A DNA stretch of 56,811 nt from Phycisphaerales bacterium (GTDB lineage: Bacteria > Planctomycetota > Phycisphaerae > UBA1845 > Fen-1342). The translations under genes and the position numbers were made by a program. Positions within the stretch are counted from its first letter, which is position 1; every line of letters begins with the position of its first letter. This document shows, in pieces, positions 1 to 7,940 of this stretch. The notes beneath the pieces are model-generated. The model saw nothing but the letters and a program-made list of their open reading frames with translations, was not told the origin of the DNA and ran no database searches. The stretch covers positions 1 to 56,811 of the forward strand of contig JAEUIR010000004.1 of the NCBI GenBank assembly GCA_016795025.1, in the 5' to 3' direction.

Positions 1-10
1 CCCTGCGTTC

Positions 11-41
11 TTTTGGGGGGCATAAAACCCCCCCCCCAAAA
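11..41. repeat. G/C-tract inverted repeat near the window edge
   Basis: TTTTGGGGGG (11-20) is followed by a short spacer, a run of ten C (28-37) and seven A (38-44), so the two arms can pair over ten bases. It could be a terminator for a gene left of the window, or a sequencing or assembly artefact in a homopolymer stretch. The rest of 1-270 is GC-rich and shows no convincing gene. Confidence 0.45.
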
Positions 42-100
42 AAACCGGGGCTGCGGGGCCGCGGCCCGTTTGAAAACACAATATCTCCCACGGGCCCCCA

Positions 101-133
101 CGCCGATGCTCCCCAATGTGAGGTTGACGGAGC
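101..133 (+). repeat. Dispersed intergenic repeat, family 2, copy 1
   Basis: CGCCGATGCTCCCC (101-114) is followed, nine bases later, by TTGACGGAGC (124-133). The same two blocks in the same order occur on the minus strand at 51573-51538, and the first block alone occurs on the minus strand at 21947-21934. All three copies are intergenic. Confidence 0.6.
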
Positions 134-189
134 GCTGGCCCCCCTTTGGTCTGTGAGCCGCCGCGACTGGTCGGTCGCCACGCGGCCGC

Positions 190-195
190 TACAAT
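190..195 (+). promoter_or_regulatory. Possible -10 element upstream of ndk
   Basis: TACAAT followed by C, about 75 bases before the ndk start. Similar TANAATC hexamers lie upstream of other genes in the window (4451, 14419, 20761, and minus strand 43785). No clear -35 box is visible. Confidence 0.3.
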
Positions 196-270
196 CCCGC
201 CTCGGGACTAGAAATCGGAACTTTCTGGCGGCGCCGACCGGGTTGCCGCCGCATCGCGATAGGAGGCCCT

Positions 271-723
271 ATGGAACGCACATTAATCATCTGCAAACCG
301 GACTGCGTAAATCGGATGCTTGTAGGCGAAGTGCTGCGTCGGTTTGAGAGCAAGGGACTGCGGCTGGTTGGGATGAAGCTGCAACAGTCGCCCAAACCGC
401 AAGTCGAAAAGCATTACGAAGTCCACAAGGAGCGTCCGTTCTATCAATCATTGGTGGACTTCATGACCAGCGGGCCGGTGGTGGTGGCGGTGCTTGAGGG
501 GCCGGGCGCGATCGCGGTAGTGCGGAATATGTTGGGCGCAACGGACGGGCGGCAGGCAGTGCCGGGAACGATTCGCGGCGACTTCGGCCTGGATAAGCAG
601 TTCAACCTCGTGCATGCCAGCGATGGGCCGGAAACAGCGAATTTCGAAATCGGGCTTTTCTTCAAGCCCGATGAGCTTGTGACCTATCAGCGAGCGGCGG
701 ATCGTTGGATTGTCAGCGCCTAG
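271..723 (+). CDS. ndk: Nucleoside diphosphate kinase
   Basis: Transfers the gamma-phosphate of ATP to other (d)NDPs through a phosphohistidine intermediate in the cytoplasm, balancing nucleotide pools. The 150-residue protein is of normal family length. It opens with the family pattern ERTLIICKPD (Lys9). The active-site segment NLVHASDGPETANFEIG carries the catalytic His115 and the SDGPE loop, which is a small variation of the usual SDS. The ATG at 271 follows a strong AGGAGG at 261-266. The next gene, a TIR-domain protein, starts 10 bases downstream on the same strand, so the two may share a transcript. The assignment is secure. Confidence 0.97.
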   Translation: MERTLIICKPDCVNRMLVGEVLRRFESKGLRLVGMKLQQSPKPQVEKHYEVHKERPFYQSLVDFMTSGPVVVAVLEGPGAIAVVRNMLGATDGRQAVPGTIRGDFGLDKQFNLVHASDGPETANFEIGLFFKPDELVTYQRAADRWIVSA

Positions 724-733
724 GCGCGGATGA

Positions 734-1156
734 ATGGCCGCGCCCCGCCGCAACTATCGTGTGTTCTTGAGCCATGCCGCCACCGATTCATGGGTGGCGC
801 GGCAATTGCGGCGCTCGATGATCGAACAGGGCGCGGCGGTGTTCCTTGATGAAGCCTCGATCGCGATCGGCGCGGACTTCGAGCAGAAAATCCGGCAATC
901 GCTGCGCCGGTCGAATGAGTTGGTGGTGTTGCTGACGCCCTGGGCGCTGGAGCGTCACTACGTGTGGGTCGAGATCGGCGCCGCGTGGGGCATGGGCATG
1001 CCGATAATCGCGGTGCTTCACGGCGTAACGCCACGACAGCTTTCTGAGTTACCGAACACGCCGGTATTATTGAAGCGTCGCAACCTGATAGAATTAAATG
1101 AGATTGATCGTTATCTGGTTCAGTTGAAGAGGCGCGTACAGGACGCCGTAGGATGA
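734..1156 (+). CDS. TIR-domain protein
   Basis: A 140-residue stand-alone TIR domain. Residues 9-16 (RVFLSHAATD) form the box-1 strand, 36-52 (AVFLDEASIAIGADFEQ) resemble the BB-loop region, and VWVEIGAAWG (77-86) places a Glu80 where TIR NADases keep their catalytic glutamate. In the family such domains either signal through protein contacts or hydrolyse NAD, and several bacterial ones act in anti-phage immunity. No transmembrane or effector domain is attached. Its stop overlaps the start of the next gene as ATGA (1153-1156), so translation is probably coupled. That gene is also TIR-like. Catalysis and a defence role are inferred. Confidence 0.82.
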   Translation: MAAPRRNYRVFLSHAATDSWVARQLRRSMIEQGAAVFLDEASIAIGADFEQKIRQSLRRSNELVVLLTPWALERHYVWVEIGAAWGMGMPIIAVLHGVTPRQLSELPNTPVLLKRRNLIELNEIDRYLVQLKRRVQDAVG

Positions 1157-1563
1157 AACCGTTGCAAGTGACGCTCTCTTTTTCGCCCGCGGATGTGAAT
1201 CCGTCCTGGCTCAGGAACTTTTACAAAGCGCTGATCGCCAACGGCATCCGGATTGCGGGTGGCTATTCGCCAAGGGATTCGACCAACCCGAACCAATTCG
1301 GTCGGGCGCTGCGCGAAAGCGACGCGGTGCTGTTTCTGGTGGGTGCGCAATCGATGAACAGCCCGTTTGTGGCGTTTGAGATGGGCGCGGCGCTGGCGCA
1401 GGAGAAAAAGCTGATTCCGATCGCTGCAGGCGATCTGCCGAAATCGCGCTGGCCTGGCCCGCTCCGCGCTCGCCGGGCGCTTCCGCAGCGCAGCGCAGCC
1501 GCCACGGCGGCCGAGGTCGCAGTGGAACTTGGCGTCACGCAAAATCAGGCGGCCGCCGGATGA
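1153..1563 (+). CDS. TIR-like protein, second of a tandem pair
   Basis: 136 residues. The N-terminal strand (QVTLSFSPADVNPSWLRNFY) matches the TIR start, and SPFVAFEMGAALAQEKKLIPI-like residues 70-90 match the strand and helix that hold the TIR catalytic glutamate (Glu76 here). It is clearly diverged from its upstream neighbour and lacks an obvious BB loop. The last 35 residues are Ala/Arg-rich and unlike the family, so the C-terminus could be degraded. It overlaps the genes on both sides by ATGA, giving a tightly coupled TIR / TIR-like / cupin trio. It may be a partner or substrate-recognition subunit of the first TIR protein, but this is inference. Confidence 0.68.
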   Translation: MKPLQVTLSFSPADVNPSWLRNFYKALIANGIRIAGGYSPRDSTNPNQFGRALRESDAVLFLVGAQSMNSPFVAFEMGAALAQEKKLIPIAAGDLPKSRWPGPLRARRALPQRSAAATAAEVAVELGVTQNQAAAG

Positions 1564-1913
1564 AAGTTCAAGCGCTCGCCAATCACGAGCAAACCGCAGT
1601 GTCGATGCCTGGCGCCGAAGGCGCGAAAATGCGGATGCTCGTCGGCCCGAACGAGGGAGCATCCAATTTTCACATGCGGCATTTCGAAGTCGCCCCCGGT
1701 GGTTACACACCGCACCATCAGCATGATTACGAGCACGAGATTCTCATACTGCGCGGAAGCGGCACCGCCGCGAGCGAGCAGGGCGACCGCGACATTCGGG
1801 CCGGCGACGTGATTTGGGTAGCGCCGAACGAGATGCACCAGTTCCGCAACACCGGGCGCGAGCCGCTGGAGTTCATTTGTCTGATTCCCGCGCCAAAGAA
1901 TTGTGCGCAGTAA
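1560..1913 (+). CDS. Small cupin-domain protein
   Basis: A 117-residue single-domain cupin (Cupin_2 type). The first metal motif is in GGYTPHHQHDYEHEILILRG (two His in H-x-H, then a Glu), and the second is in GDVIWVAPNEMHQFRN, whose His would complete the metal site. Such small cupins may be dioxygenases, isomerases, sugar-binding or regulatory proteins, and the substrate cannot be read from the sequence. The start overlaps the stop of the TIR-like gene by four bases. With coupling to two TIR genes, one speculative role is handling a nucleotide-derived product. A housekeeping metal cupin is equally possible. Confidence 0.88.
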   Translation: MKVQALANHEQTAVSMPGAEGAKMRMLVGPNEGASNFHMRHFEVAPGGYTPHHQHDYEHEILILRGSGTAASEQGDRDIRAGDVIWVAPNEMHQFRNTGREPLEFICLIPAPKNCAQ

Positions 1914-1946
1914 ACAGTTCAGCCTCCGTCAATTCAAGGATTGAAA

Positions 1947-2708
1947 GTGAATGAAATCTCCCGTCGTGAAGTGATCGGTTCGGCGCTCGCAGGCGGATGG
2001 CTGGCGCTCGGCACGGAATGGAGCCTCGCCCAGTCGACGACACAGCCTACGAGCGCAAGCGCGCCGTCCGCCGGCAGCGCGGTTGACGGGCCGTATCAAT
2101 TGCCACCTTTGCCGTATGACTACGCCGATCTTGAGCCGTACATCTCGGCTCAGATCATGAAGCTTCATCACGACATCCACCACAAAGGCTATGTCGATGC
2201 GGCGAACGCGGCGGTCGTCGAACTCGAGCGCGTGCGGCGCGCGGGCGGCGACGCAATTCGCACGATTCGCGCGGTAACGGACTCACTCTCGTTCAACCTG
2301 TCCGGGCATGTGCTGCATACGGTGTTTTGGAAGAACATGAAAAAGGGTGGCGGCGGCGATCCGCCCACCACGAGCGAAATCGCCAGAGCAATCACGCGCG
2401 ATTTCGGATCGCTCGACGGATTCCGTGCACAGTTTTCAGCGGCTGGCGCGCAGGTGCAGGGCAGCGGGTGGGCGATCCTGGCGTACGAGCCGCTGGCGCA
2501 GCGCCTGGCGGTGTTGCAATCCGAAAAGCACAACAATACCGGCGCGTGGGGAAGCGTGCCCTTGCTGTCGCTGGATGTGTGGGAACACGCCTATTATCTG
2601 CAATATCAGAACAAACGCACCGACTACATCAAGGCTTTTTTCAACGTCGTGAACTGGGACGACGTGAACCTGCGGCTGGAGGCCGCTCGCAAGCTGACAT
2701 TGCCCTGA
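1947..2708 (+). CDS. Exported Fe/Mn superoxide dismutase
   Basis: Dismutates superoxide. The GTG at 1947 is chosen because AAGGA (1936-1940) sits six bases before it, whereas the TTG at 1941 touches it. The N-terminus ISRREVIGSALAGGWLAL is a twin-arginine signal, so the enzyme is likely exported folded. Metal ligands are visible: His74 (KLHHDIHHKGYV), His124 (SGHVLHTVFW), Asp210 and His214 (DVWEHAYY). Tyr82 is also conserved. The site that holds the outer-sphere Gln in Escherichia coli MnSOD appears to be His (LQSEKHNN), as reported for some cambialistic SODs, so metal choice is uncertain. It is a monocistronic-looking gene after the cupin. Confidence 0.93.
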   Translation: MNEISRREVIGSALAGGWLALGTEWSLAQSTTQPTSASAPSAGSAVDGPYQLPPLPYDYADLEPYISAQIMKLHHDIHHKGYVDAANAAVVELERVRRAGGDAIRTIRAVTDSLSFNLSGHVLHTVFWKNMKKGGGGDPPTTSEIARAITRDFGSLDGFRAQFSAAGAQVQGSGWAILAYEPLAQRLAVLQSEKHNNTGAWGSVPLLSLDVWEHAYYLQYQNKRTDYIKAFFNVVNWDDVNLRLEAARKLTLP

Positions 2709-2737
2709 TCGCTCACATTTCGCCGGCGCTCAATTTC

Positions 2738-4367
2738 ATGCTGAATGCTCCGCCACAACCTCCCGGAAAATCGCTCAACGCTTTTGCGGTCTCCATCATC
2801 GCGCTGACGCTCATCATCGGACCGCTGCTGATTTTGTCGCAGCTCGCGGCGCACCTGCGCGGCGACGTGGTGGATGATCAGATGTTCGCGTATTACGGCT
2901 GGCGGATCGCGCATGGCGGCACGGTGTATCTGGACGTCTGGGACAACAAGCCGCCCGGCATCTATTGGATCAACGCGCTCGGATTTCTGATCACCGATTC
3001 ATACATGGGAATCGCCCTGCTCTGCGCGGCTGCGCTCGTGATCGCGCATATCTGCTTCTACATCATCGCGTCATCGGTGTACTTTCCGGCTGCCGCGGCC
3101 GTCACGACCGCACTCGCGAGTTTTTACATCACGCATGCCCGCTATCAAGGCGGATCGAACCGCACGGAGACTTTTCTCGTGCCATGCGAGTTGCTGGCCG
3201 TGGCGCTGTACGTCCGGGGCTTCGCTCGCGATCGAAACTGGAAATGGCTGGTTGCCGGGTTGTGCTGCGGGGCGGCTGTCTTATTCAAGCAGGTGGGCGT
3301 TGCCGCGCTCGGCGCGATGGGGCTACATCTGATCTGGCTGATGATCGTGCGGAGCATTCCATTCCGGACCGGCGTGCGGCGCGGCTTGCTGATTCTCGCC
3401 GGCTTCGGCGCAACGATCTCCATTGCGACCGCTTATCTCGCCAGCGAAGGCGCGCTCGCCGAGGCTTGGTTCGCGGCCGTGACGTTTAATCAGAGCTATT
3501 TCAACGTTGGCGACAGTGGGTTGACGAATCGGCTGGTGAATCGCTGGAAGCTCGGACACGAAATGTACCCGATCCTGATTCTGCCGACGCTGATGGCCAT
3601 CGCGACGTTGATTCATGCGAGCCTGTGGGCGCTGCGGCCGCATCTTAAGCCGGCGGAGATCGAGCAGCCGGTGATCGATTACAAACCGATTGTCCCGCAT
3701 TACTTGATCCTGTTCGGGCTGTGGACACTCATAGGTTTTTATGGCGCGACAGTCAGTCCGCACGCGTTTCGGCATTACATCATTCCATTCATCCCGCCTC
3801 TCGTGCTGTTTTCGGGTTATATCGTAAACCTGCTCCAGGCCGAGGCATCGGTTGCAGAATCGCGCGTGGGTGACTTCGGGTTTTGTGGTGATGGGGTATT
3901 TCGCGAGCGAAGCGGCCTATCGGCACTGGGAAGAAGTCAGCAAAGTATGGAATGAGCGCGACCCCGCATTCGTGAACGGCGCATGGAAGATCAAGCAATC
4001 AGAAATCGAGGAAGTCGGCGACGCGGTCGCACGGTTGACGAAACCAGGCGACACGCTTCAGTGTTGGGGCTATATGCCCGGCGTGTACCTGCAAGCGCGG
4101 CGCGAAAATGTGTGCCGCTTTACGACCACCGAAAAGATCGGGCAAGTGCGCGAGAACGCCCTGTTTGTGTCCGCCGAGCTGCGCGACAAGCTGGTCACTA
4201 ATCCGCCGACGGTGTTTGTGATCTCCTCGACGGATTGGGCGTGGATTACCGGGGTTTACAAAAACAAACCGCCGGATGAGCTGGGCGTGTGGCTGGCCGG
4301 CTGGTTAACGGAAAACTACGAACAGGTCGATGACATCCGCAATATTTACGTGATGAAGCGGAAGTAA
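2738..4367 (+). pseudogene. GT-C (PMT/ArnT-like) glycosyltransferase, frameshifted
   Basis: An integral membrane transferase that would move sugars from a polyprenyl-phosphate donor. The first part (ATG 2738) has many hydrophobic segments and the GT-C signature: an acidic pair in GDVVDDQ (42-48), then YLDVWDNKPPGIYW. Around 3838-3860 the reading moves by one base: the upstream frame runs on into unrelated residues (ESRVGDFGFCG), while the other frame gives a further membrane segment (WVTSGFVVMGYFASE) and a soluble tail ending at 4367. Joined, the protein would be about 543 residues, normal for the family. Either a real frameshift or a one-base sequence error explains this. The upstream frame extends left of 2738 only over the SOD gene. 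Confidence 0.8.
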
Positions 4368-4450
4368 TTCTGATGGCGGCGCGTGGAGGTTGGCGACGCG
4401 TGATTACAAACTCGCCGCGGCTCAATAATGGCCGACCGCGGCGGCGCTGT

Positions 4451-4456
4451 TAGAAT
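4451..4456 (+). promoter_or_regulatory. Possible -10 element
   Basis: TAGAAT followed by C, 64 bases before the start of the membrane protein at 4520. It belongs to the recurring TANAATC set described in the findings. No -35 box is recognisable. Confidence 0.25.
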
Positions 4457-4519
4457 CGCGGTTGGCGCGGTGCGTATCCGGCCGGTTGATCCTGACTTCC
4501 TGAATCGAAAGAGCAAACC

Positions 4520-4966
4520 ATGTCCCTTGGCCACGTTCATCGCGGACCGCTGGGCTACTTGCAGTTTATTCCGCTGCCCGGCATTGTGATCCTGATTTAC
4601 AACCTGTTCATGATCGGCGGCAATGTTGCTGGAAAAATGAGCACCGGGTGGGTGCAGTTTGGCCTTCCATCGGGGGCTTCGTTTGAATTGAAGGCGGGAG
4701 AACTGCTGATTGTTCTGGCGGTCGTCGCCCTATACGTTGAGTTGGTGAAAGCCACGCGAACCGGCAGCGCGTCGATCATCGACCACGGCGTGTCCCTATT
4801 CGTTTTCGGCCTGTTTCTCGTCGAGTTTGTGGCGGTGCAGGGCTGTGGGACAGGAACGTTCCTCGTGCTGGGGCTGATCTCGCTGCTCGACGTCGTGGCG
4901 GGCTTCACGATTTCGATCGTCGCGGCGCGGCGCGACCTATCGGTGAATCCGCCGATGGTGACGTAA
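4520..4966 (+). CDS. Small four-helix membrane protein of unknown function
   Basis: 148 residues with four hydrophobic segments at about 15-35 (FIPLPGIVILIYNLF), 60-76 (LLIVLAVVALYVELV), 90-107 (VSLFVFGLFLVEFVAV) and 112-133. I do not recognise a family. The short N-terminus and small loops suggest an inner-membrane protein with both ends on the same side. The ATG follows the weak RBS-like string AAAGAG. It stands alone between the glycosyltransferase and the ParA gene. Confidence 0.75.
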   Translation: MSLGHVHRGPLGYLQFIPLPGIVILIYNLFMIGGNVAGKMSTGWVQFGLPSGASFELKAGELLIVLAVVALYVELVKATRTGSASIIDHGVSLFVFGLFLVEFVAVQGCGTGTFLVLGLISLLDVVAGFTISIVAARRDLSVNPPMVT

Positions 4967-5099
4967 GCACTGGCTTGAACCGGAGAGCGCCGGCTTTGAA
5001 GTACCGGCGCTTTCCGATCTTGAGCCGACGGCCGCGCGGAGGGTGATTCGCCCAGGGCATGGCAACGCCGCGATTCTTCATTCCTCACGCCCCCGCTCG

Positions 5100-5105
5100 T
5101 ATACT
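5100..5105 (+). promoter_or_regulatory. Possible -10 of parA, predicting a leaderless mRNA
   Basis: TATACT lies only seven bases before the ParA start codon at 5113, and no ribosome binding site is visible in between. A transcript starting at the normal distance would begin at or next to the ATG. Confidence 0.35.
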
Positions 5106-5112
5106 TCACACC

Positions 5113-5997
5113 ATGCGCTCACTCGCGATTCTGAATCAAAAAGGCGGCGTCGGAAAAACAACGACGGCCGTGAATCTCGCGGCCGCTCTGGCGCGTCTTG
5201 GCAGGAATGTATTGCTGGTTGATCTTGATCCGCAATCGCACGCTTCGTTGCACGTAGGGATCGAGCTTTCCGCCGGCGATGCCAGCATTTACGACGTTTT
5301 GCTGCACGGTGCGGCGATCGCGGAAGCGGCGCGAACGGTGTCGAAGCGCCTGTCGATTGTTCCCGCGCACATCGATCTGGTTGCGGCCGAACTTGAATTG
5401 GCCCAACGCGAGGAACGCGAGCGAGTGCTGGCCGGTGTGCTCGGACCATATGCGTCATTGTTCGATTATTGCATCATTGATTGCAGCCCATCGCTCGGCT
5501 TGCTGACGGTGAACGCGCTCGCGGCTGCCGGTGAAGTTCTGATCCCGCTGCAAGCGCATTTTCTGGCGCTACATGGCCTTGGGCGGCTGCTTGAATCGAT
5601 CTCGCTGGTTCGGCATGGCATCAACCCGCAACTGCGCGTAGCGGGAGTGCTGTTCTGCATGTTCGAAAAGGCCACAAAGCTGTCGCAGGAAGTCGCCGGC
5701 GATGTAGAGCAGTTTCTTTCGGCCGCTGAGCCGGACCAGGCCTGGCACGGCGCGCGTGTATTTTCGACGACGATTCGCCGCAACGTGAAACTGGCCGAGT
5801 GCCCGAGTTTTGGGAAGCACATATTCGACTACGCGCCTGCGAGCCACGGAGCCGAAGACTATTTCGCGCTCGCGAAGGAAATCGCGAAAGCGGCAAAATC
5901 AATACAGGTTGTGGCCGAGGCAGAGGTACCCGTTGCGTCAGTGATGCCTTCGCCGATGGCGACACCGAGCGAAGCGCTGCATCACGCCGCCCAATGA
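5113..5997 (+). CDS. ParA/Soj-family ATPase
   Basis: 294 residues. A deviant Walker A motif (NQKGGVGKTTT, signature Lys10, P-loop Lys15) starts at the N-terminus. LLVDLDPQSHAS follows as the Walker A-prime region, and DYCIIDCSPSLG gives Walker B. These mark a MinD/ParA ATPase that positions DNA or protein cargo by ATP-dependent dimerisation. There is no ParB gene or obvious parS site next to it, so it may be a chromosomal Soj whose partner lies elsewhere, or an orphan cargo positioner. The ATG at 5113 is chosen because homology begins there. The longer in-frame extension has no RBS. The stop overlaps the VanZ-like gene by ATGA. Confidence 0.9.
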   Translation: MRSLAILNQKGGVGKTTTAVNLAAALARLGRNVLLVDLDPQSHASLHVGIELSAGDASIYDVLLHGAAIAEAARTVSKRLSIVPAHIDLVAAELELAQREERERVLAGVLGPYASLFDYCIIDCSPSLGLLTVNALAAAGEVLIPLQAHFLALHGLGRLLESISLVRHGINPQLRVAGVLFCMFEKATKLSQEVAGDVEQFLSAAEPDQAWHGARVFSTTIRRNVKLAECPSFGKHIFDYAPASHGAEDYFALAKEIAKAAKSIQVVAEAEVPVASVMPSPMATPSEALHHAAQ

Positions 5998-6407
5998 GAC
6001 CTTCGCGCTACAACCGCGCGTGGGCGCACTGGTACCGTCGCGCATTGCCGACATACTGGCTGAGCTTGTTCATTTTGACGCATCTGCCCAAGCTACGCAT
6101 TCCGGGCGAAATTCCTCAATCGGACAAGATCGCGCATTTCGGCGCTTATGGATTGCTGGCGTTCCTGCTGTGGCGGTTCGTTGAGACATTCGGTCAGCCG
6201 CTCACATCGAAGGTCGCGCCCCGATTACTGGCATTGATCGCTGCATACGGCGTGATCGACGAGGTTTTGCAGGGACTCGTCGGGCGATCATCGGATGCAA
6301 TTGACTGGGCGGCCGACATGGTTGGCGCGGTCGGCGTCCTGGCATTTCTCGAGTGGCGGCGACGGGCGGATGCGTCACGCGACATGCGTGAGGCCGGCCG
6401 TACGTAA
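5994..6407 (+). CDS. VanZ-like membrane protein
   Basis: 137 residues with hydrophobic segments at about 18-32, 46-64, 76-92 and 103-117. The pattern SDKIAHFGAYGLLAFLLW followed by DEVLQGLVGRSSDAIDWAADMVGAVGV is typical of the VanZ-like family (Lys-hydrophobic-His, then Asp-Glu-x-x-Gln, then the Asp-x-x-Asp segment). The biochemical role of the family is poorly known; VanZ itself gives low-level teicoplanin resistance. The start overlaps the ParA stop by ATGA, so the two are probably co-translated. Its 3' end overlaps the convergent sulfoxide reductase gene by 33 bases. Confidence 0.85.
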   Translation: MRPSRYNRAWAHWYRRALPTYWLSLFILTHLPKLRIPGEIPQSDKIAHFGAYGLLAFLLWRFVETFGQPLTSKVAPRLLALIAAYGVIDEVLQGLVGRSSDAIDWAADMVGAVGVLAFLEWRRRADASRDMREAGRT

Positions 6408-6884
6408 CAAGAGCGTGAGGCCGTCCACGTCGTGATGGTCGAACGCGCCGACTTCGAAGCTGTCGAGGTCCAACACGCCCCAGCATTTGCCGTTTTCGTT
6501 GGTGCAAGGCACGACGACTTCGCTGTGATCGCGCGGATCGCACGCAATGTAATTGGCTCCAAGCTCACGCACGTCGCGCACCACAAGCGGCGCGCCGCTC
6601 AAAAAACAGCGCCCGCACGCCCCGTGCAGCCCAATCGGCGAGCAAGCGGGTTTGTTGCGGCATGGGCCCAGCACAAGTTGAAGCGCTGCGTCCTCAGAGG
6701 GGGCGTATTTGCCGGCCGCCTCCGGTTCTGTCGTCGCGAAATAAAAACCAACCCACGACACACCTGTCTGCGCGTGCGCGGACCAGATCGCATCGGCCAC
6801 CGCGCGCATCCGCTGCTCGCGCGATCCGACAGTCGAAATTGAATCGATCAATGCGGAATAGTCGCGGCGGTTTGTCGTTTGCAT
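6375..6884 (-). CDS. msrC: GAF-domain free methionine-(R)-sulfoxide reductase
   Basis: Reduces free methionine-R-sulfoxide in the cytoplasm. The 169-residue single GAF domain carries the family pattern: WVGFYF (44-49), LQLVLGPCRNKPAC with Cys81, GACG with Cys90, and YIACDPRDHSEVVVP with Cys115, the position of the catalytic cysteine of the E. coli enzyme. An acidic GVLDLDS segment follows. The three cysteines match those used for catalysis and disulfide resolution, so this is a likely active enzyme and not a sensory GAF domain. It is transcribed against VanZ and diverges from the GT9 gene. It fits with the SOD as an oxidative-stress function. Confidence 0.9.
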   Translation of the reverse strand: MQTTNRRDYSALIDSISTVGSREQRMRAVADAIWSAHAQTGVSWVGFYFATTEPEAAGKYAPSEDAALQLVLGPCRNKPACSPIGLHGACGRCFLSGAPLVVRDVRELGANYIACDPRDHSEVVVPCTNENGKCWGVLDLDSFEVGAFDHHDVDGLTLLLRTAGLTHVA

Positions 6885-6934
6885 GCTTCACTCAACTCGC
6901 GGCGGCCGGGTTGTCGGCGGCGTAAGATGCACCA

Positions 6935-7900
6935 ATGGCAGCACCGACCGTCATCATACACAGCGGCGCGCTCGGCGACCTCGCCCTTTTTCTTGGGTTG
7001 ATATTGCGGCTGCCGCGCGCCGCCGAACAACCGCTTCGGCTTGTCTCCCGCGTTGGACTGGGCCAACTGCACGAAGCGCGGCCGCGCATCGATGCATATT
7101 CGACAGAATCGCTCGGGATTCATCGTTTGTTCGCCGACGGTGCGCTTGCGGTTGATCCGGTGCTGCTGGAGCTGGTTGGCGGTGCGCGCGTGCTGCACAA
7201 TCTGGGCGATTCGGCAAGCCTCCCGCATCGTCGTCTCGTTGCCGATTCCGCAGCCGCGGGCGTGTTTGGGATTGACACGCGCTGCCGCGGCGGATGCGCC
7301 CATATCACCGCGCAGTGGGAAGCCGACCTGAATCAACAGGGGCTGTTGCTCGAACGCTGCATTGCGCATTGCGGGGCACGCACAACATTGCGACTGGGAG
7401 ATGCGCATCGGCTGCGCGGCCGGCAGGTTTGCGAACAGACAGGAATCGAGGCCGAGCCGATTGTTATTCACATCGGCAGCGGCGGAGCAGCCAAGCGCTG
7501 GCCGATCGCGAGTTTTGCCGATGTCGCGATGGCGCTGGTTCGACAAGGGCAACCTTGCGTCATCGCGGCCGGTCCGGTCGAGCGCGAATGCGTTTCAGCG
7601 GAAGAAATCGAGCGGTTGCACGCTATCGCGCCGTTTGTCTGGATCGACCACGCCGAAGAGCTCCTGGCGTGGGCAGGCGTGGCGCGGTTGTGGATCGGCA
7701 ACGACGCCGGGCCGAGCCATGTTGCCGCTCTGCTGGGCACGCCAACCGCCACGCTATTCGGCCCGACGAGCGCGACACGCTGGCGACCGCTCGGGACGGC
7801 CGCGCATTACCGGCAAGGCCGGGCGAGCGCAGGGTCAGACTGGGGGCTGCGTGCCGATGAATTGGGGCGCTGGGTTGCGGGCATCGTGAGCGAAGCATAG
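6935..7900 (+). CDS. Glycosyltransferase family 9 (heptosyltransferase-like)
   Basis: 321 residues. The N-terminal SGALGDLALFLGL is the GT9 entry motif (G-x-x-GD). The C-terminal half has VIHIGSGGAAKRWPIASFADVA, the typical donor-binding GS-x-x-K-RWP segment, and WIGNDAGPSHVAALLGTPTATLFGPT, the D-x-G-x-x-H-x-A site followed by the FGPT strand. Family members transfer ADP-heptose or related sugars to lipopolysaccharide cores. This suggests an LPS-like outer leaflet, but the donor is not defined by sequence. The start codon lies 50 bases from the divergent sulfoxide reductase start, leaving a very short shared promoter region. Confidence 0.92.
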   Translation: MAAPTVIIHSGALGDLALFLGLILRLPRAAEQPLRLVSRVGLGQLHEARPRIDAYSTESLGIHRLFADGALAVDPVLLELVGGARVLHNLGDSASLPHRRLVADSAAAGVFGIDTRCRGGCAHITAQWEADLNQQGLLLERCIAHCGARTTLRLGDAHRLRGRQVCEQTGIEAEPIVIHIGSGGAAKRWPIASFADVAMALVRQGQPCVIAAGPVERECVSAEEIERLHAIAPFVWIDHAEELLAWAGVARLWIGNDAGPSHVAALLGTPTATLFGPTSATRWRPLGTAAHYRQGRASAGSDWGLRADELGRWVAGIVSEA

Positions 7901-7940
7901 CGCCGCGCTCCGCTCCGAAAACACGCCGCGCATCCTGCAA

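Noticed and set aside
2327-2737. Upstream extension of the glycosyltransferase frame
   Set aside because: It overlaps the SOD gene in another frame and encodes Arg-rich sequence without a signal or RBS.
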